A stretch of 64,000 nt of DNA, taken from the NCBI GenBank assembly GCA_035771165.1, contig JAWNZC010000337.1, positions 434,001 to 498,000 of the forward strand. The letters are read 5' to 3'. The position numbers were made by a program, and so were the translations under genes. Each line of letters begins with the position of its first letter. The first letter of the stretch is position 1. This document shows positions 41,700 to 63,985 of the stretch, piece after piece. Source of the DNA: Paragorgia papillata (Eukaryota; Cnidaria; Anthozoa; Scleralcyonacea; Coralliidae). A model generated the notes under the pieces. The model did not search any database and had not been told where the DNA came from. It was given only the letters and a program-made list of their open reading frames with translations.

Positions 41700-43800
41700 T
41701 ATGCAAGGAATTGCTCTGGCCTTGCTATATCTTGAGAGTAAACTACGGTAAAAGAGCAACAGCTTGCTGCTGGGGCTGGTACTGTAAGAAAAAAAAGAAA
41801 TCCTATGGGGAATGAACTGGGATAAGGAGGCAATGAAAGCAGAGGTGGCAAGCTATGCAGATGGTGTGGAAATAAATTGGTCAGACCTGGCAATACGTCA
41901 TAATCTAAAACAAAACACGAGTGGTGAGCCTGCTGACAAAGCATGGTAGGCAAATAGCACAAGAATGGCTAAAATCTGTTGATGTTCAATGCCAACAGAT
42001 TTCAAACAGGAACTAGAGAGAGAGTTAGATGAAAAACGTTAAGAGCTGCAGAAGATCGAGATACATGTAATAGTGGAACTCCTCAGATGAATGCGGGTGT
42101 GCAGGAAGATTTGGAAAGGAACGTTATGTCAGGAGAATATTCAGTTTGAGAGCTGATTACACCAAGAAAGGTATTAAACAAAAGTGACAATATTTATAAT
42201 TGAATAAAAGGCTAAAAATGTTTAACAATTTAACAATTAAAAACCAAACGTTTTCGAAAAAATTGTCTTTAACCCTGACTGTTGACTTTTAATATGCCGA
42301 AAATGTTTGCTTTGTAATTGTAAATAATTAAATATTTTTAGCCTTTTATTCAATATTCTTACATAGCGAACATGTATATAACAACCTTACAATATTTATT
42401 ACATATTCAAAAAAAGTATTATACAAGTGTACTGTATTTACATGCACATACTGGTTAGAGGTCTAAAGCACTGAAATAAAACCAAACATTTAATTCTTCC
42501 TTGCAGGTAAAGTGTATAGAATTTTTATTTAGGGAAATCATTTTATGCAGCACAAGAAAAACAGCGAGGGGTTAACCCATTGATACCTGGTGTCTCCTTT
42601 TGATATGTCAAAATTGTCTGGTGACTTAGATAGAGCAAAATAATCTAGCTAAACAGAGTAAACTACATGTAGTCTCGAGTTACACAGAGTAAAATAGTCT
42701 TGCCATAGTAGTGATATTGTTATTCTTCTTAATAATGTGAGAAAACTGTGTTATTATTTTTTCTATTTTGAATGAAAAATTGTTACTAAGTGATTCAGGC
42801 CAAATTGACAGGAGTGAATTTTTTGTAGAGGGTCGTAAACATCCACTTCTTGAGATCCGTACTAGGATGCTGAGGAGTCACGAGAAATACATGGAGATCA
42901 AGGTTTTGCAAACATGTCTTGTGAGACGTTATGAAAAGTACCTGTACTACAGGATCTCAATGAATTTAAAGAAGGAGAGAACGAAGATGAAATGAGAGCA
43001 CACCTCAAGAAACCGGAACGAACAAAGCACAACAATTTGTGGCATGATTTGTCAACTACTGCTAGTTATGGCCATCTGGTATTCATGGTATCATGGTATT
43101 ATGACCCTTACTGTACTACACCAATGATGAATATCAGCAGAAAACAGGCACCAATCCAAGCTAAAGTAGAAAGACCAGAAGACCAGCAGCGATGTTGAAC
43201 AACTGACATTATAACACATCGAATCAAGGAACAAGTTTGGAATGTCTGCAAGATATGGTAGCTATATAGTGCCCACAAACACCAAGTATGAAAATGCTAT
43301 CACTGATGTATACGTTTCATTTATGCTGATAGCCCAGCTTGTCTGTTCGAATGTGGCCAGCAGAAAGGTGGTAATTTATACTGTTCTGGCAACAAAGAGC
43401 TTAATACAAGCTTGACTATTGCCTTCATTGTTTATACATGTCTTTTTTCTGACGACCAACATCTGGTAATGAAAGGAATCACCCATGAGCGGGTAGATGA
43501 AATTCTCTGGTACAATTAAATCATTCACTTTATCAATTAACAAAGGAGCAGTTAAAGCAGGAGTTAAATGCGAAAGAAATTTGAAGGAGAGACAAAGAAA
43601 GAATTAGAGATGTTTTGTGGGGAAGAAATACATAGAGTGCATGCAGAACTTCAACAATGGCTTTGCATCACTGTGGGAATTATGAGATCTTTCCTTTTGA
43701 ATCTTTGCATGATGTTGGCAAACATATTGAGAACATTTGTAATAAGTTGCCTAGTCATGTGACCTCAGAGGAAGGCTAATACGGAAAGGAAACCAAACGA
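41700..43800 (+). pseudogene. Decayed copy of an uncharacterised anthozoan repeat-associated protein
   Basis: Scattered conceptual fragments run in order across three frames: EAMKAEVASYADGVEINWSD near 41830, EGRKHPLLEIRTRMLRSHEK near 42830, HLKKPERTKHNNLWHDLSTT near 43000, QAKVERPED near 43180, FECGQQKGGNLYCSG near 43340-43390, FEGETKKELE near 43580 and EIFPFESLHDVGKHIEN near 43700. I recognise these as pieces of a large uncharacterised family common in coral and anemone genomes. Frameshifts and stops separate all of them, and about 580 bp near 42185-42765 is unrelated sequence. Function unknown. It supports the anthozoan assignment. Confidence 0.6.
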
Positions 43801-43965
43801 ACATATGATTATTAGCGTGCCTTGATTATCTTGCTAAAACATTTATACAATCATATTATACATCCAAATATGTACAACAACTTCTGCACACAAATCACAC
43901 AAAGAATGAATAACGTTTAATTATTTAGCTAATTGGGGACATTATTTATATAAGTTTAAAACTAA

Positions 43966-45530
43966 CAATTCAATCAATCAATTTATTACAATACAATTTA
44001 CAAAAAGGATAACAGGGTAGAGAAAAATAAATACATTTTAGAGTGCTTATTTGATTGAGAAAACAAGAACTACATAGACAACGTTTAGTGAAGGCGGTGA
44101 ACACCCGAGACCACGAGCAGCGAAATACAGGGTATTCCGACCACCCGACGCACAGGATCTCCGAATCCCACCACCTCCCACAGCGCTTAAATTAGATTAC
44201 AGAAGTTTGTATTTAAATAAATGAGAAATTGTATCAGATGGAATATGAAAGGGGAAAAAAGAAAGTTTCCAGAACAATCGAACTATTTGGTAAACTTATT
44301 CATTAATGTCGGCATATCAACATAAGTATCCTCCTCATGCAAAATCCGAAGTAGAACATCTTGCATAAGTTTTTCTTGAAACAATTCTTAGATAGTTTTC
44401 GTATTTCAAGTGGAATACCATTCCATATTTTGGCTCCCTGTCTTGAAAAAGACTTTTTTAGCTGATTTACAATTGACCTCCCTGTCTTGAAAAATACTTT
44501 TTAGCTGATTTGCAATTGATCTTGATTGTTGAATATAGTAATTACCAGATGAAGAGAACCTGGTATTATATGTATGGACCTCGTTTGAGCAAATAAATAA
44601 ACTTGAAATGTTGCTGGAGTGAATTTATTAAATACGTCATACATTAAAATTGAAATTGATTTAAAATAAAGCATATTCAATGGTAGAATATTTTGAAGAA
44701 ATAAAAAGGGGAACAGCGTGATTTTTTTGTAATTTCAAAATTTTGTTTAGGTGTGTTTGAGAAGCTTGCCGCCATACAGTTATTACCATAAGACAAGTAG
44801 GGGAAGATCAATGATCTATAAATATTTAATAATGTGTTCGTTGCCGTTGGAACAAAATGTCTTAACCTAACAATAATACCTATTGTTTTGCTAATTTTTG
44901 AAGCAATATACGCAATGTGATATTTCCAAGTGAGATTTGAATCAATAATGACTCCAAGATATTTTATATAATCTTTACATTCTAGAGATACAAATGAATT
45001 TGTGTTGTGGTCAAAAATCTTAAGATCAATTTTGTAATCTAATATTTTTGATAAGGTCGAAAAATCACATAATTTGATTTCTTTATGTTTAATGATAATT
45101 TATTCGCAGTTAGCCAATTATAAACTTTGATCAGTTCAGTATTGACAATAGTTTCAAGTGATTTTAAGTTTTTATCAGCATACAACAAATTTGTGTCATC
45201 TGCAAACAAACAAAAGCTAAATTTATCAGAGGATTTGTAAATATCATTTATGTATATAAGAAAAAGTAAAGGCCCTAGAACTGAACCCTGAGGAACGCCA
45301 CATAATTTCTTTTCTTTCTTAGAGATATTAGGTCCCAGTTGTGTAGCTTGAACTCGGTCCATGAAATAAGAGGAAAGCCAATCATTGACGATGCATCTGA
45401 CCCCATAATGATGTAGCTTATTTAATAAAATTGAATGATCTACAGTATCGAAGGCCTTTTTTAAATCAATAAATATACCACATGAGAACATTTGTTTATC
45501 CATATTTGATTGAATATTAGAGTAATTATG
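43966..45530 (-). pseudogene. 5'-truncated CR1/L2-type LINE
   Basis: Minus strand. The RT part begins at about 45503; after a frameshift near 45040 the C-terminal region continues with YLGVIIDSNLTWKYHI and SFSRQGAKIWNGIPLEIRK down to about 44290. It ends with an ATTGATTGATTG microsatellite-like tail near 43968-43980. Short 3' tails of this kind are typical of CR1/L2-like LINEs. No endonuclease or ORF1 is present. Confidence 0.8.
45039..45503 (-). CDS. LINE reverse transcriptase fragment
   Basis: 154 codons open. Motifs in order: FIDLKKAFDTVDHSILL (RT motif A, Asp), CGVPQGSVLGPLLFLIYIND (motif B) and FCLFADDTNLLY (motif C, catalytic ADD), then LSLNIKKSNYVIF. The catalytic residues are intact, but the frame is cut at both ends relative to a full LINE polyprotein. 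Replicative enzyme of a retrotransposon, not a host gene. Confidence 0.85.
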   Translation of the reverse strand: MDKQMFSCGIFIDLKKAFDTVDHSILLNKLHHYGVRCIVNDWLSSYFMDRVQATQLGPNISKKEKKLCGVPQGSVLGPLLFLIYINDIYKSSDKFSFCLFADDTNLLYADKNLKSLETIVNTELIKVYNWLTANKLSLNIKKSNYVIFRPYQKY

Positions 45531-45771
45531 CTAAATATAGAATTTTGAGAACCACTAAAATATCTAAAATACTAAAATAATTCAATTGAGTTAAAAAGTG
45601 AAGTTGAACGTAAAATGCAATTTCTGCAGTTGTTATCCAACCCCCAAATCTGTCCTTCGACCCTACAATATGTTATGGTATGGCCAGGATTTTATGCAGG
45701 GAAGTGTTCAGATTTAAGTTGAAAAAGAAGTGACTCCATGCAGCATCGTCAAGTGTGGATAGTCATGCAAT

Positions 45772-46274
45772 CACTGATCTGAAAAATAGGACTGGATCGA
45801 GTTTCTATTACTGAAAATGGAGCCAACGGCGGCCATGTTGGAGTGACCACCTAACAATTACTGCATGCGGCGTTGCAGACATGTTGGAGGGCATTCTGAC
45901 ATTTTCTATTTAATGTTAGTGAAGGGACATATTGGTTGGACAATTATTTGATATCGGTCAGTTTTACTTTTCCTCTCAGATTAGCCATTGAATTTGTAAT
46001 GAGGTCACTCCAATATGGCCGCCGTTGGCTCTAATTATCTGGTGAGAAAAGCCAACTGTGAAGCGTCAAATTAAGTTCAGGTTTTTGTGCATTTATGGTT
46101 AGCAAAGTAAATACATTAGCTAGACTCTAAACCCATTTCGCAAGTGTCTCAGTTTGATTTGCTTGCACAATCGCAGTTTCTAATGATCTCTGGTCAATGC
46201 AAATATGCTGGCTTCAAAATCAGCTCATCCAACACAATAGAAAACTCGATCCAGTCCTATTTTTCAGATCAGTG
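45772..46274. mobile_element. hAT-like MITE V, 503 bp
   Basis: 33-bp termini starting CACTGATCTGAAAAATAGGA, flanked by an exact 8-bp duplication CATGCAAT (45764-45771 and 46275-46282), the hallmark of hAT elements. A second inverted pair inside contains GCCAACGGCGGCCAT. No transposase. Confidence 0.88.
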
Positions 46275-46869
46275 CATGCAATGCTGAAGCGCAGGAAAAG
46301 ATTTTCAATGCCATTGCAAACATCACTAAATCATTTTCATCGTACCATCATATCCGAACCACATTATTAGTATTGTCTTCATTCGGTTATACTGGCTGAA
46401 AAACAGATGTCTGCTCAGACAAAAGCAATTGTGTCTCAATTTACACAAGAAGCATCTGCTTCAAAGCTTGCAGTATCTCTAATTATAACACCACATGGAA
46501 ACACCATCGTCCAATAACAAAGCACAGCACATCTTGGAAACCCATCTTGAAAGCATAAGCGATTTCCTTTTGATAAGCCATAGTCAATTGAGATATACAT
46601 GGTCTGGAAACTCAGTGAAAGTCTTTGTTCTATCTTTTTGTTCACGTTTATTTGTTCACGGTGAGCACATTGTATTTTTGGTATAATGAAGCAATCATCC
46701 AATAGCAGCGTTTTGGTTTAATCTTGTTCAATCACTCAACCATAGTCCATATTATTTAAATATTAGTAAGAGAAAAACAATAGGTTTGTGCACGGTGAGG
46801 ACCGTTTCAACATAAAATCACAGCTCATTATGGACGCTTTGAAGTTTGTCGAGTTTCCAAACCATATCT
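46275..46869. other. Intergenic, uncertain remnant
   Basis: The + strand near 46390-46490 reads SAQTKAIVSQFTQEASASKL in an open stretch I cannot assign. Nothing else is recognised. Confidence 0.3.
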
Positions 46870-47275
46870 TAATTGATTGACCATGGATAAGCAACGAAGC
46901 ATGGTGGACAGAGCATGCATGGAAATGGTTACCGAATTTTATGATGGTGAGCAATCTCTCAATTCACTCCTCAAGGTCATTCACTTCGCCATTTCCGTTC
47001 AAGTTGCTTCACTGCTGAAGAGAAATACCTTGAGAACTGCTAGAAGGAATGTTTATATCGAGGTATTGTCACTATTGTATACTACCCATAAAAGTGCTAC
47101 GAGTTGAAAACGAGGAAGGAGACCTGGATATATGTCATTTCACTAAAGGCAATGAAATCATTGAGTGCAAGGATATGGAAAGATGTGTGCCACGCGCATA
47201 TAACCGAGGATTTTAGACCCCATCGGAGAACTTCAGATCATTGTGTAATAGAATGGAGATCGAAAGTCGGTTTAA

Positions 47276-47664
47276 AGGGTATTGGCAATAAAAATTAAGT
47301 TTGTTTAATTTGAAAGAACTCGTAGAATTGTTTTCTTCGTTTTCAATATATTTCAATTTGTTTAATATGTAAATGAGATGGGCTCTGACGTCATGAGCAG
47401 GGTACAGTATTTTTACACAAAGCAACATCAGTTATGAAATGTTCAGTGTCACAAGGCGTTTTTATGTGCACAGTTTCAAGTGATTTTTCTACGTGTGAAA
47501 ATACTGTACCCTGCTCATGACGTCAGAGACCATTCATTTACATATTAAACAAATGGAAATATCTTGAAAACGAAGAAAGATACGAAAAAATTGTAAAGAA
47601 CTTTTGTTACAATTTTATGAATTCTTTCAAATTAGACAAACTTAATTTCTGTTGCCAATGTCCT
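47276..47664. mobile_element. TTAA-flanked MITE S, 389 bp, inserted in the LINE
   Basis: AGGGTATTGGC and GCCAATGTCCT ends with TIRs of more than 100 bp (TTTGAAAGAACTCG and complement). TTAA at 47272-47275 and 47665-47668. An inner hairpin is AGCAGGGTACAGTATTTT. A fragment recurs at 62376-62490. Confidence 0.83.
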
Positions 47665-48170
47665 TTAAAGAAGAAAAATGTCACCAAGAAAATTAAGGCC
47701 GATGAGGTCCTCCTCTCTGGAAGCGTTTGGAAGTCATATCTCTGAAATTAATTGGTCGTCCGTTAAGAACGCCCGCCAGAATGCATCTGAAAAAGTTAAA
47801 GAGTTTTTGGAAATCACAAACGAACTTATCGATACCTACCTTCCATGTAAAACAAGCTAGAATTCACCAAGATGATAAACCCTTTATATAACCGGTAGAA
47901 TTAAATATTTGATGACCTCACGTTATAGAGCCTTTAAATCTGGTGACACTCAAATATATACAAGTTCCTAAGAAAGCAGGTTGCTCGTGAAATTAAATGT
48001 ACTAAGGAATCGTTTTATGCACGAAGAGAAGATAAAACCATCACGATGTCATAACCCTAAAGCATGGTGGGAAAATGTCAAGAAAATTGTAGGCAATTAA
48101 CAAGAAGTCAAAGATATCCTTGACAGATACCGATGATTCACCAATGAATGCAAAACAAACAGCCGAATAT

Positions 48171-49096
48171 ATTTAACAGTTATACCATGAGCTCGAGTCG
48201 TATATGAGCTCATAGCCAAGGAGGCGCTTCGCCGAGTTGGCTATTAGTTCGTATACGACGAGAGCGAATGGTATAAATGTTTTATTATATAGCCAAGCAC
48301 TGTACAAGAGACAAAATTACAGCGAAATGTTTGAAACGTCAAACTTCCGGCATAGGCAACAGGCAACTAATACTTCCGCCATGCGTAATGATGCATTCAC
48401 ACAGAGTTTCTCGCTGAGCTGTTCGGCAAACAGCTTTGAAATGTTGCATAAATGTTGCTGGAGAGGCAAAAAATGTGTTAAGCAGATCAACAAAAAAGAT
48501 TAAAAGGTACCTTTATTAAGTCAAAAGGTGGGTCAGTTGTTTATATTAGCGTTGCTGTCGTGAAAAATGTTTTGATTTCATGCAAAAATGAAACTGAAAC
48601 ACCTTCGGCAGTGAAACTAAATTACTTAGTTGGTTGTTTTTGAAAAAGAACATGCTTTTTACTACTCCAAATGCTTATCTAAATCAAAAAAGTCTCTTTA
48701 CTGGTGATCTCCTACGAAATAATATGTGTTGTAGGCTTGGTTTTAACCGTGAGTTTCTTTGTTTGGCAACAAATTAATATCAACCCGTTAATTTAGTCGG
48801 GTTTTTGAAGTAAAAAGACGTAATTTTTAGGTGAATTTTACCATTTAACATACTAAATTGTGTATTTGTTAACGTATTTTTACACAATGTTTTTTTTTTA
48901 TACATTGGTTTGAGGGTGTTGATGTTTTTCTATATACAAATCCGTCAATTTCAACTCTTTTCGGCAGTTTAAAAAAACATGCCGCCGTCTTGTTTTTCCT
49001 CTACCAGCAGGATATGAGCTGATAGCCTGGTAGTAGGGAACCAATCAGATTACGCAAAAGCTCATATCCGATAGCATGCTATATAATAATAATAGT
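48171..49096 (+). mobile_element. Foldback element F, copy 3, inserted in the LINE
   Basis: Same structure as 28062-29322 without the nested MITE. TAT occurs on both sides (48168-48170 and 49097-49099), and the LINE frame resumes exactly across it (GCC GAA TAT ... TAT TTC GCC), so the insertion boundaries are well defined. Confidence 0.85.
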
Positions 49097-49503
49097 TATT
49101 TCGCCGACGTGACAAAAAATTACCAAGATATAAATTCGGAATGGTTCAGTGGAATTCGGAGGTGAAAGTATTTTGCCAGTAATAACAATCGAAAGCGTGG
49201 AAAATAAACTGCGGAACTTGAAAACAAATAAAGCTCCAGGGCCATGGATCCTCGACCAAAGCTTCTCAAACATTTTGCTAAATATTTTGCCATACCTTTA
49301 ACAGATATCTTCAATAAATCTTTTGAAACTATGACTTTTCCCGACATTTGGAAATTTTTCAACGTGTGTGGCATACCAAAGATAGTCCTTTGTTTGGCTG
49401 TAGAAGACCTTAGACCATGCAATTGCTCTAACAAGTATAATTTCTAAGATACAAGAGTTTTATGCTGTGGAGTGGATGTATGAGGATGTGAGAAATAGAA
49501 TTA

Positions 49504-50664
49504 GTGATTCTCAGTTTGGCGGTCTGCCTGCATGCATCGTCAGCAGTTTTGGCCTTAGTTAAATTACTTCACAAATGGTACCTAGCTATGGATTCTCCAG
49601 GAAATATTGTGCGTATCGTTTTCCTTGATTTTCGAAAGGCCTTTGACTTGATAGACCATAATAAGCTATTGAAGAATTGTGTCGATATTGGGATTCGTGC
49701 ACCGTTGGTCGGATGGTTAGCTTCATATCTACATAAACGAATGCATGCAGATTTCCAAATATGAAGGTGAGGTATCGAAACCTAGAGAAGTAAGGGGTGG
49801 AGTGCCTCAAGGTAGCAAAATTGGACCTATGACATTTGCTATTATGATTAATAAGCTTCCATCCGTGGCTTGGATGAAGACGAAGGTGATACGACCATCA
49901 TGCATGTTTATGGACGACATAACTCTATCTAAAATTATAGACATGTCCCAACATGTTTCAGGAAACCAAAATGGCAATATGCAAACAAGAGTAAGCAATA
50001 CTGTAACCTTCACAAAGAATGAAAGAATGGAACTGAATATCAAGAAATGTAAAGAAATGAAAATTGATTTAAGGAAAAAGACAACTGTTCTTCCTCCTAT
50101 TCGTATTGGGGATAAAGCAATAGAAGAAGTTACTTCTTATAAGCTACTTGGTGTTTGGATTGATGCTGATCTAAAGTGGAAAACAAACACGAATTACATA
50201 AAAAAGGCGAGGAAGAGAAAATATCTATTGAAAGTTATCAAGAGCTATGCATGGTGCTACTCCTGATGATCTCAAAGCTTTTTTATTGCACAGTAATTAG
50301 ATCTACCCTTGAATATGGATTGGTAGTATGGCATGGAAATATTTCAGTCCAGATGAGCAACGACATTGAGAGAATACAAAAACGTGCACTAAAAATAATT
50401 TACCATGAATGTGAATATGACAGTGCCCTACAAAAAGCCAACTTAAGTACTTTGTTCCAGCGCAGAGAAGATGCTTGCGTGGAGCTTATAAAAAAGGTGA
50501 TAGACCCTGCGCACAAGTTGCACAATCTCTTGCCGCCATGTTTGGAAGATTTACATCATCGTCATAATACTAGATCAGATTGCAATCAAATATACAATTA
50601 TAAATTTAAGACGGAACGTTTTAGAAACAGCCCAATTGTTTACGCCATGTCTAAATGTGTGTAA
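49504..50664 (+). pseudogene. LINE reverse transcriptase region with variant FMDD box
   Basis: Three frames in succession: 49504-49764 (FLDFRKAFDLIDHNKLL, RT motif A), 49745-50266 (RGGVPQGSKIGPMTFAIMIN, motif B; then SCMFMDDITL in place of FADD, and ELNIKKCKEM with LLGVWIDADLKWKTN) and 50176-50664 (YCTVIRSTLEYGLVVWHG, RIQKRALKII, C-terminal). The frame changes and an 8-kb history of insertions mark it as inactive. Confidence 0.8.
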
Positions 50665-50945
50665 CTAAGTTTTGAATAGGTTTTAAATAAGTTTTAAATA
50701 CGTTTTAATTTTTTATCTTGTTATATAGTTAAGATACTTAAGATAATAATGAAGTTGTAAATAAGTTCTCTTTTAATAATTGTAACGTATTTCAATTTAG
50801 CTATTGCTACGTAATACCTAATAAAACCAACTATTATATATACTTGCATATAGCGTATATAGCTAAAATTTGGCGCTTTATAAAATCACTTACCGCGCTT
50901 ATTACTGCGCCTTTGTTGCAAATGACTTATCACAGTCACTATATT

Positions 50946-51301
50946 AGGTTACACTATGAACCTTACGTTACATTGTGAAATTAAACCTTACGTTATACAT
51001 TGTGAGACCTTACGTTACATTGTAAGACCTTACGTTGGTTCCTAGTCTTCGTGAACATTCGGATTGGTGTTAGGCGTTGTGGACACACAATCCGCATCAA
51101 GCTCAGTTGCAGTTGAACTGTCAGTGAAGGTATTGTAAGTCAACAGTTCAACTGCAACTGAGCTTGATGCGGATTGTGTGTCCACAACGCCTGTCCACAA
51201 CGCAACAATCCGAATGTTCACGAAGACTAGGAACCAACGTAAGGTCTCACAATGTATAACGTAAGGTTTCACAATGTAACGTAAGGTTCATAGTGTAACC
51301 T
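50946..51301. repeat. 356-bp near-perfect palindrome
   Basis: Arms of about 165 bp contain repeated CTTACGTTACATTGTGA units outside and GTTGTGGACACACAATCCGC, CTCAGTTGCAGTTGAACTGT inside, with a spacer of about 20 nt near 51121-51140. A small asymmetric duplication lies in the right arm (ACAACGCCTGTCCACAACG). Minus-strand frames here are palindrome artefacts. Confidence 0.88.
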
Positions 51302-52854
51302 AAGGTTCCGCACTGTCGGCAAAAGCTTGTAATAACCTTGAAACTTGAAAAAGCTTTTGTATACTTCAAAAAGAAGTATTAGTGTAGCGTCAATTGCATG
51401 GCAACAACGCTCCGAATATTTCTGCTAAGATCCACATTTATCCTCTTCAGAAAGAGATAGACATTAGGATTGTATAGGCAGTATAGCTAGTGAGTGACTG
51501 TGTGGAATGGGACAACCAAAATTTCCAAATGCCGGTCATATATTTTTTACCCATCAAGGAACAGTATCGTTGGGTTGTCGTTTGCCGTCCTAAACCTAGA
51601 ACTATACTCGCTAATGTTACCATCCTCTCATATTTTTAGATCTAAAGTTACTCTGATTCAAGGCGAGGCACGTACAGACGTACCAGTCTACTACTATTTT
51701 GAAATGTGGTGGAAGAGGTTTTAACGGGAACAGCAACACCAACAGCAACAACACTAACAGCAACAACAACAACAACAACAGAAAATGACGGCCGTATAAT
51801 AAACGTTTATATATTTGTTGAGCTAGGTCATCACGAAAAAATTCCAGGCCGGGATCTTTTGTGAACGAACCTGAGTTGCGGCCGGGCTCATTTCTTACTG
51901 CCTGAGAGCCCGGTCTGCGATACAGTCATTTGAGAGGTCATTTGCCCAAAATGTTCGGAAGTTCGTTCCGAAGTTCGTAGGGAAGTTCAAAGTTCGTTTT
52001 GAACTACGCATTTGATTGGCTGCTAGGAACCAAGTAATTCGAATGGCAATCTTAAAAGCAAAACAAAGTAAAAATTGATAAAATGCATACCTTAGTTCAC
52101 TTCAAAGTGTAACGTTTGCAAGAACGTGCTGAACTCTGAAAAGGGAGTGGGGTGTATTACCCCCCATTTAGTCCACTTTTTGGTTAACGTTTTGGTCAGC
52201 AATTTTTTTACTAATTGTCAGGAAATTGATCAGTAATATTTAGTTGGTCGGTATAGACTCAAAGCGGCTCAAGAAAGAGGCTAAGAGCTCGGTCACGGCG
52301 TACACTACGCCACTGAACATGTACATTATTAATTTTATTGGTGTTTACTGGTGGAGGGTATGCACAAGTGACAAGTTGCACCCTGCCAGATTGGACTAAA
52401 AAATCTGTGCGTTTGACTACGGTTGGATTCGGTTTCTGTCGAACGTTTACATTTTATTTTTCAAACATTGTATATAGAAATCGTGTTCTCGCAAAAGGCA
52501 TGTGCACCAACGCATGTCTGATGTCTCTTACCCTTGTCTAACCCCCTCACACACACACCGGATTTCGGTGGGCACATCGGATTTCTGTGATCGGGCTGAT
52601 CGTGCGCGAACTCCCTAATACCGCCAGGCTAGATCATATAGAAATTTCCAGAAAACAATTTTCCCCAAATAAAGGCTCAATATCATGTAGAAAAAAAGTT
52701 TTTTGAAAAATGCTAGCTTAGCGTGTGTCAGTAGTTTACAATGTTTAAAACAATAAAAGATCTTTTGCAATTTGCAAACTTTAGATGTCTAAGCATTGAT
52801 CTGAATCTGAGCTTGCCTATTATGACCAATAATTTGTCCCTCTTTTTTCACCAA
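51302..52854. other. Intergenic, no gene recognised
   Basis: Contains an (AAC)n tract at about 51731-51782. No complete transposon or exon is supported. Confidence 0.5.
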
Positions 52855-52927
52855 GCCCGGCTAGCTCAGTCGGTAGAGCATGAGACTCTTAATCTCAGGG
52901 TCGTGGGTTCGAGCCCCACGTTGGGCG
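52855..52927 (+). tRNA. tRNA-Lys (anticodon CTT)
   Basis: 73 nt, GCCCGGC...GTTGGGC plus discriminator G. Acceptor stem pairs with two G-U; D arm GCTC..GAGC; anticodon stem TGAGA/TCTCA with loop CTCTTAA, anticodon CTT at 52888-52890; T arm GTGGG TTCGAGC CCCAC. Internal promoter: A box TAGCTCAGTCGG (52862-52873), B box GGTTCGAGCC (52906-52915). The sequence matches the highly conserved animal tRNA-Lys(CTT) type. No intron. Reads AAG codons. Confidence 0.98.
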
Positions 52928-52931
52928 GTAA

Positions 52932-52938
52932 TTTTTTT
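52932..52938 (+). terminator. Pol III terminator of tRNA-Lys
   Basis: Run of seven T starting 5 nt after the tRNA 3' end. Confidence 0.85.
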
Positions 52939-53228
52939 ATCTTCCGCGTTTGTTTTCTTTTATCTTCTTTACTCTCTCCAGATGACAGTTATATATCTTC
53001 TTTCCTAATTTAAAGTAATTTTAAGCGTCTTCATTATCAATATATAACATTTTCATGCCTTGTTCAACGAAGTTTTTCTTGAAATATTTTTAAAACAAAA
53101 TTCGTACCCAGTTTTTCTGGCGAATATTGCCGTGAGCGCTAGAGCATATAAGCAATGCATACAAGTGGGAGTCCACTGACCAGGAACGCTTCAACCGCTC
53201 GACATTGCAAGATGGCGTCGTTAATATT

Positions 53229-53242
53229 GTTGCTATGGTTCG
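53229..53242 (+). promoter_or_regulatory. Possible X-box-like RFX site upstream of BBS7
   Basis: GTTGCTATGGTTCG about 95 bp upstream of the start codon. The left half and centre fit the RFX X-box (GTTGCCATGG...), known to drive ciliary genes; the right half is poor. Position is typical, match partial. Confidence 0.3.
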
Positions 53243-53331
53243 AGAGAGAGAGAAACTTACATCACTCGTTTGAGTAACCAGATGATAAAAAATTAGCGTG
53301 TGGATTTCTAAAAACTAACCAAGGTTTCAAA

Positions 53332-63985
<10,654 letters not shown>

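Larger units (their letters stand above)
46870..50830 (+). pseudogene. Degraded LINE (endonuclease tail to RT), interrupted by two elements
   Basis: Order on the + strand: SDHCVIEW near 47230 (endonuclease C-terminal motif), element S (47276-47664), NELIDTYLPCKTS near 47820, KAWWENVKKIVGN near 48060, foldback F (48171-49096), then FADVTKNYQDINSEW, LKTNKAPGP and RT segments to 50664, followed by an AT-rich 3' region with AATAAA near 50820. Many frameshifts. The order fits one CR1/L2-like copy. Confidence 0.72.

Noticed and set aside
44010..44025. I-SceI-like sequence GGATAACAGGGTAGAG
   Set aside because: Matches only part of the 18-bp site and lies in a LINE 3' region; chance similarity.
51042..51272. 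76-codon minus-strand frame
   Set aside because: Entirely inside the 356-bp palindrome; repeated residues reflect symmetry.
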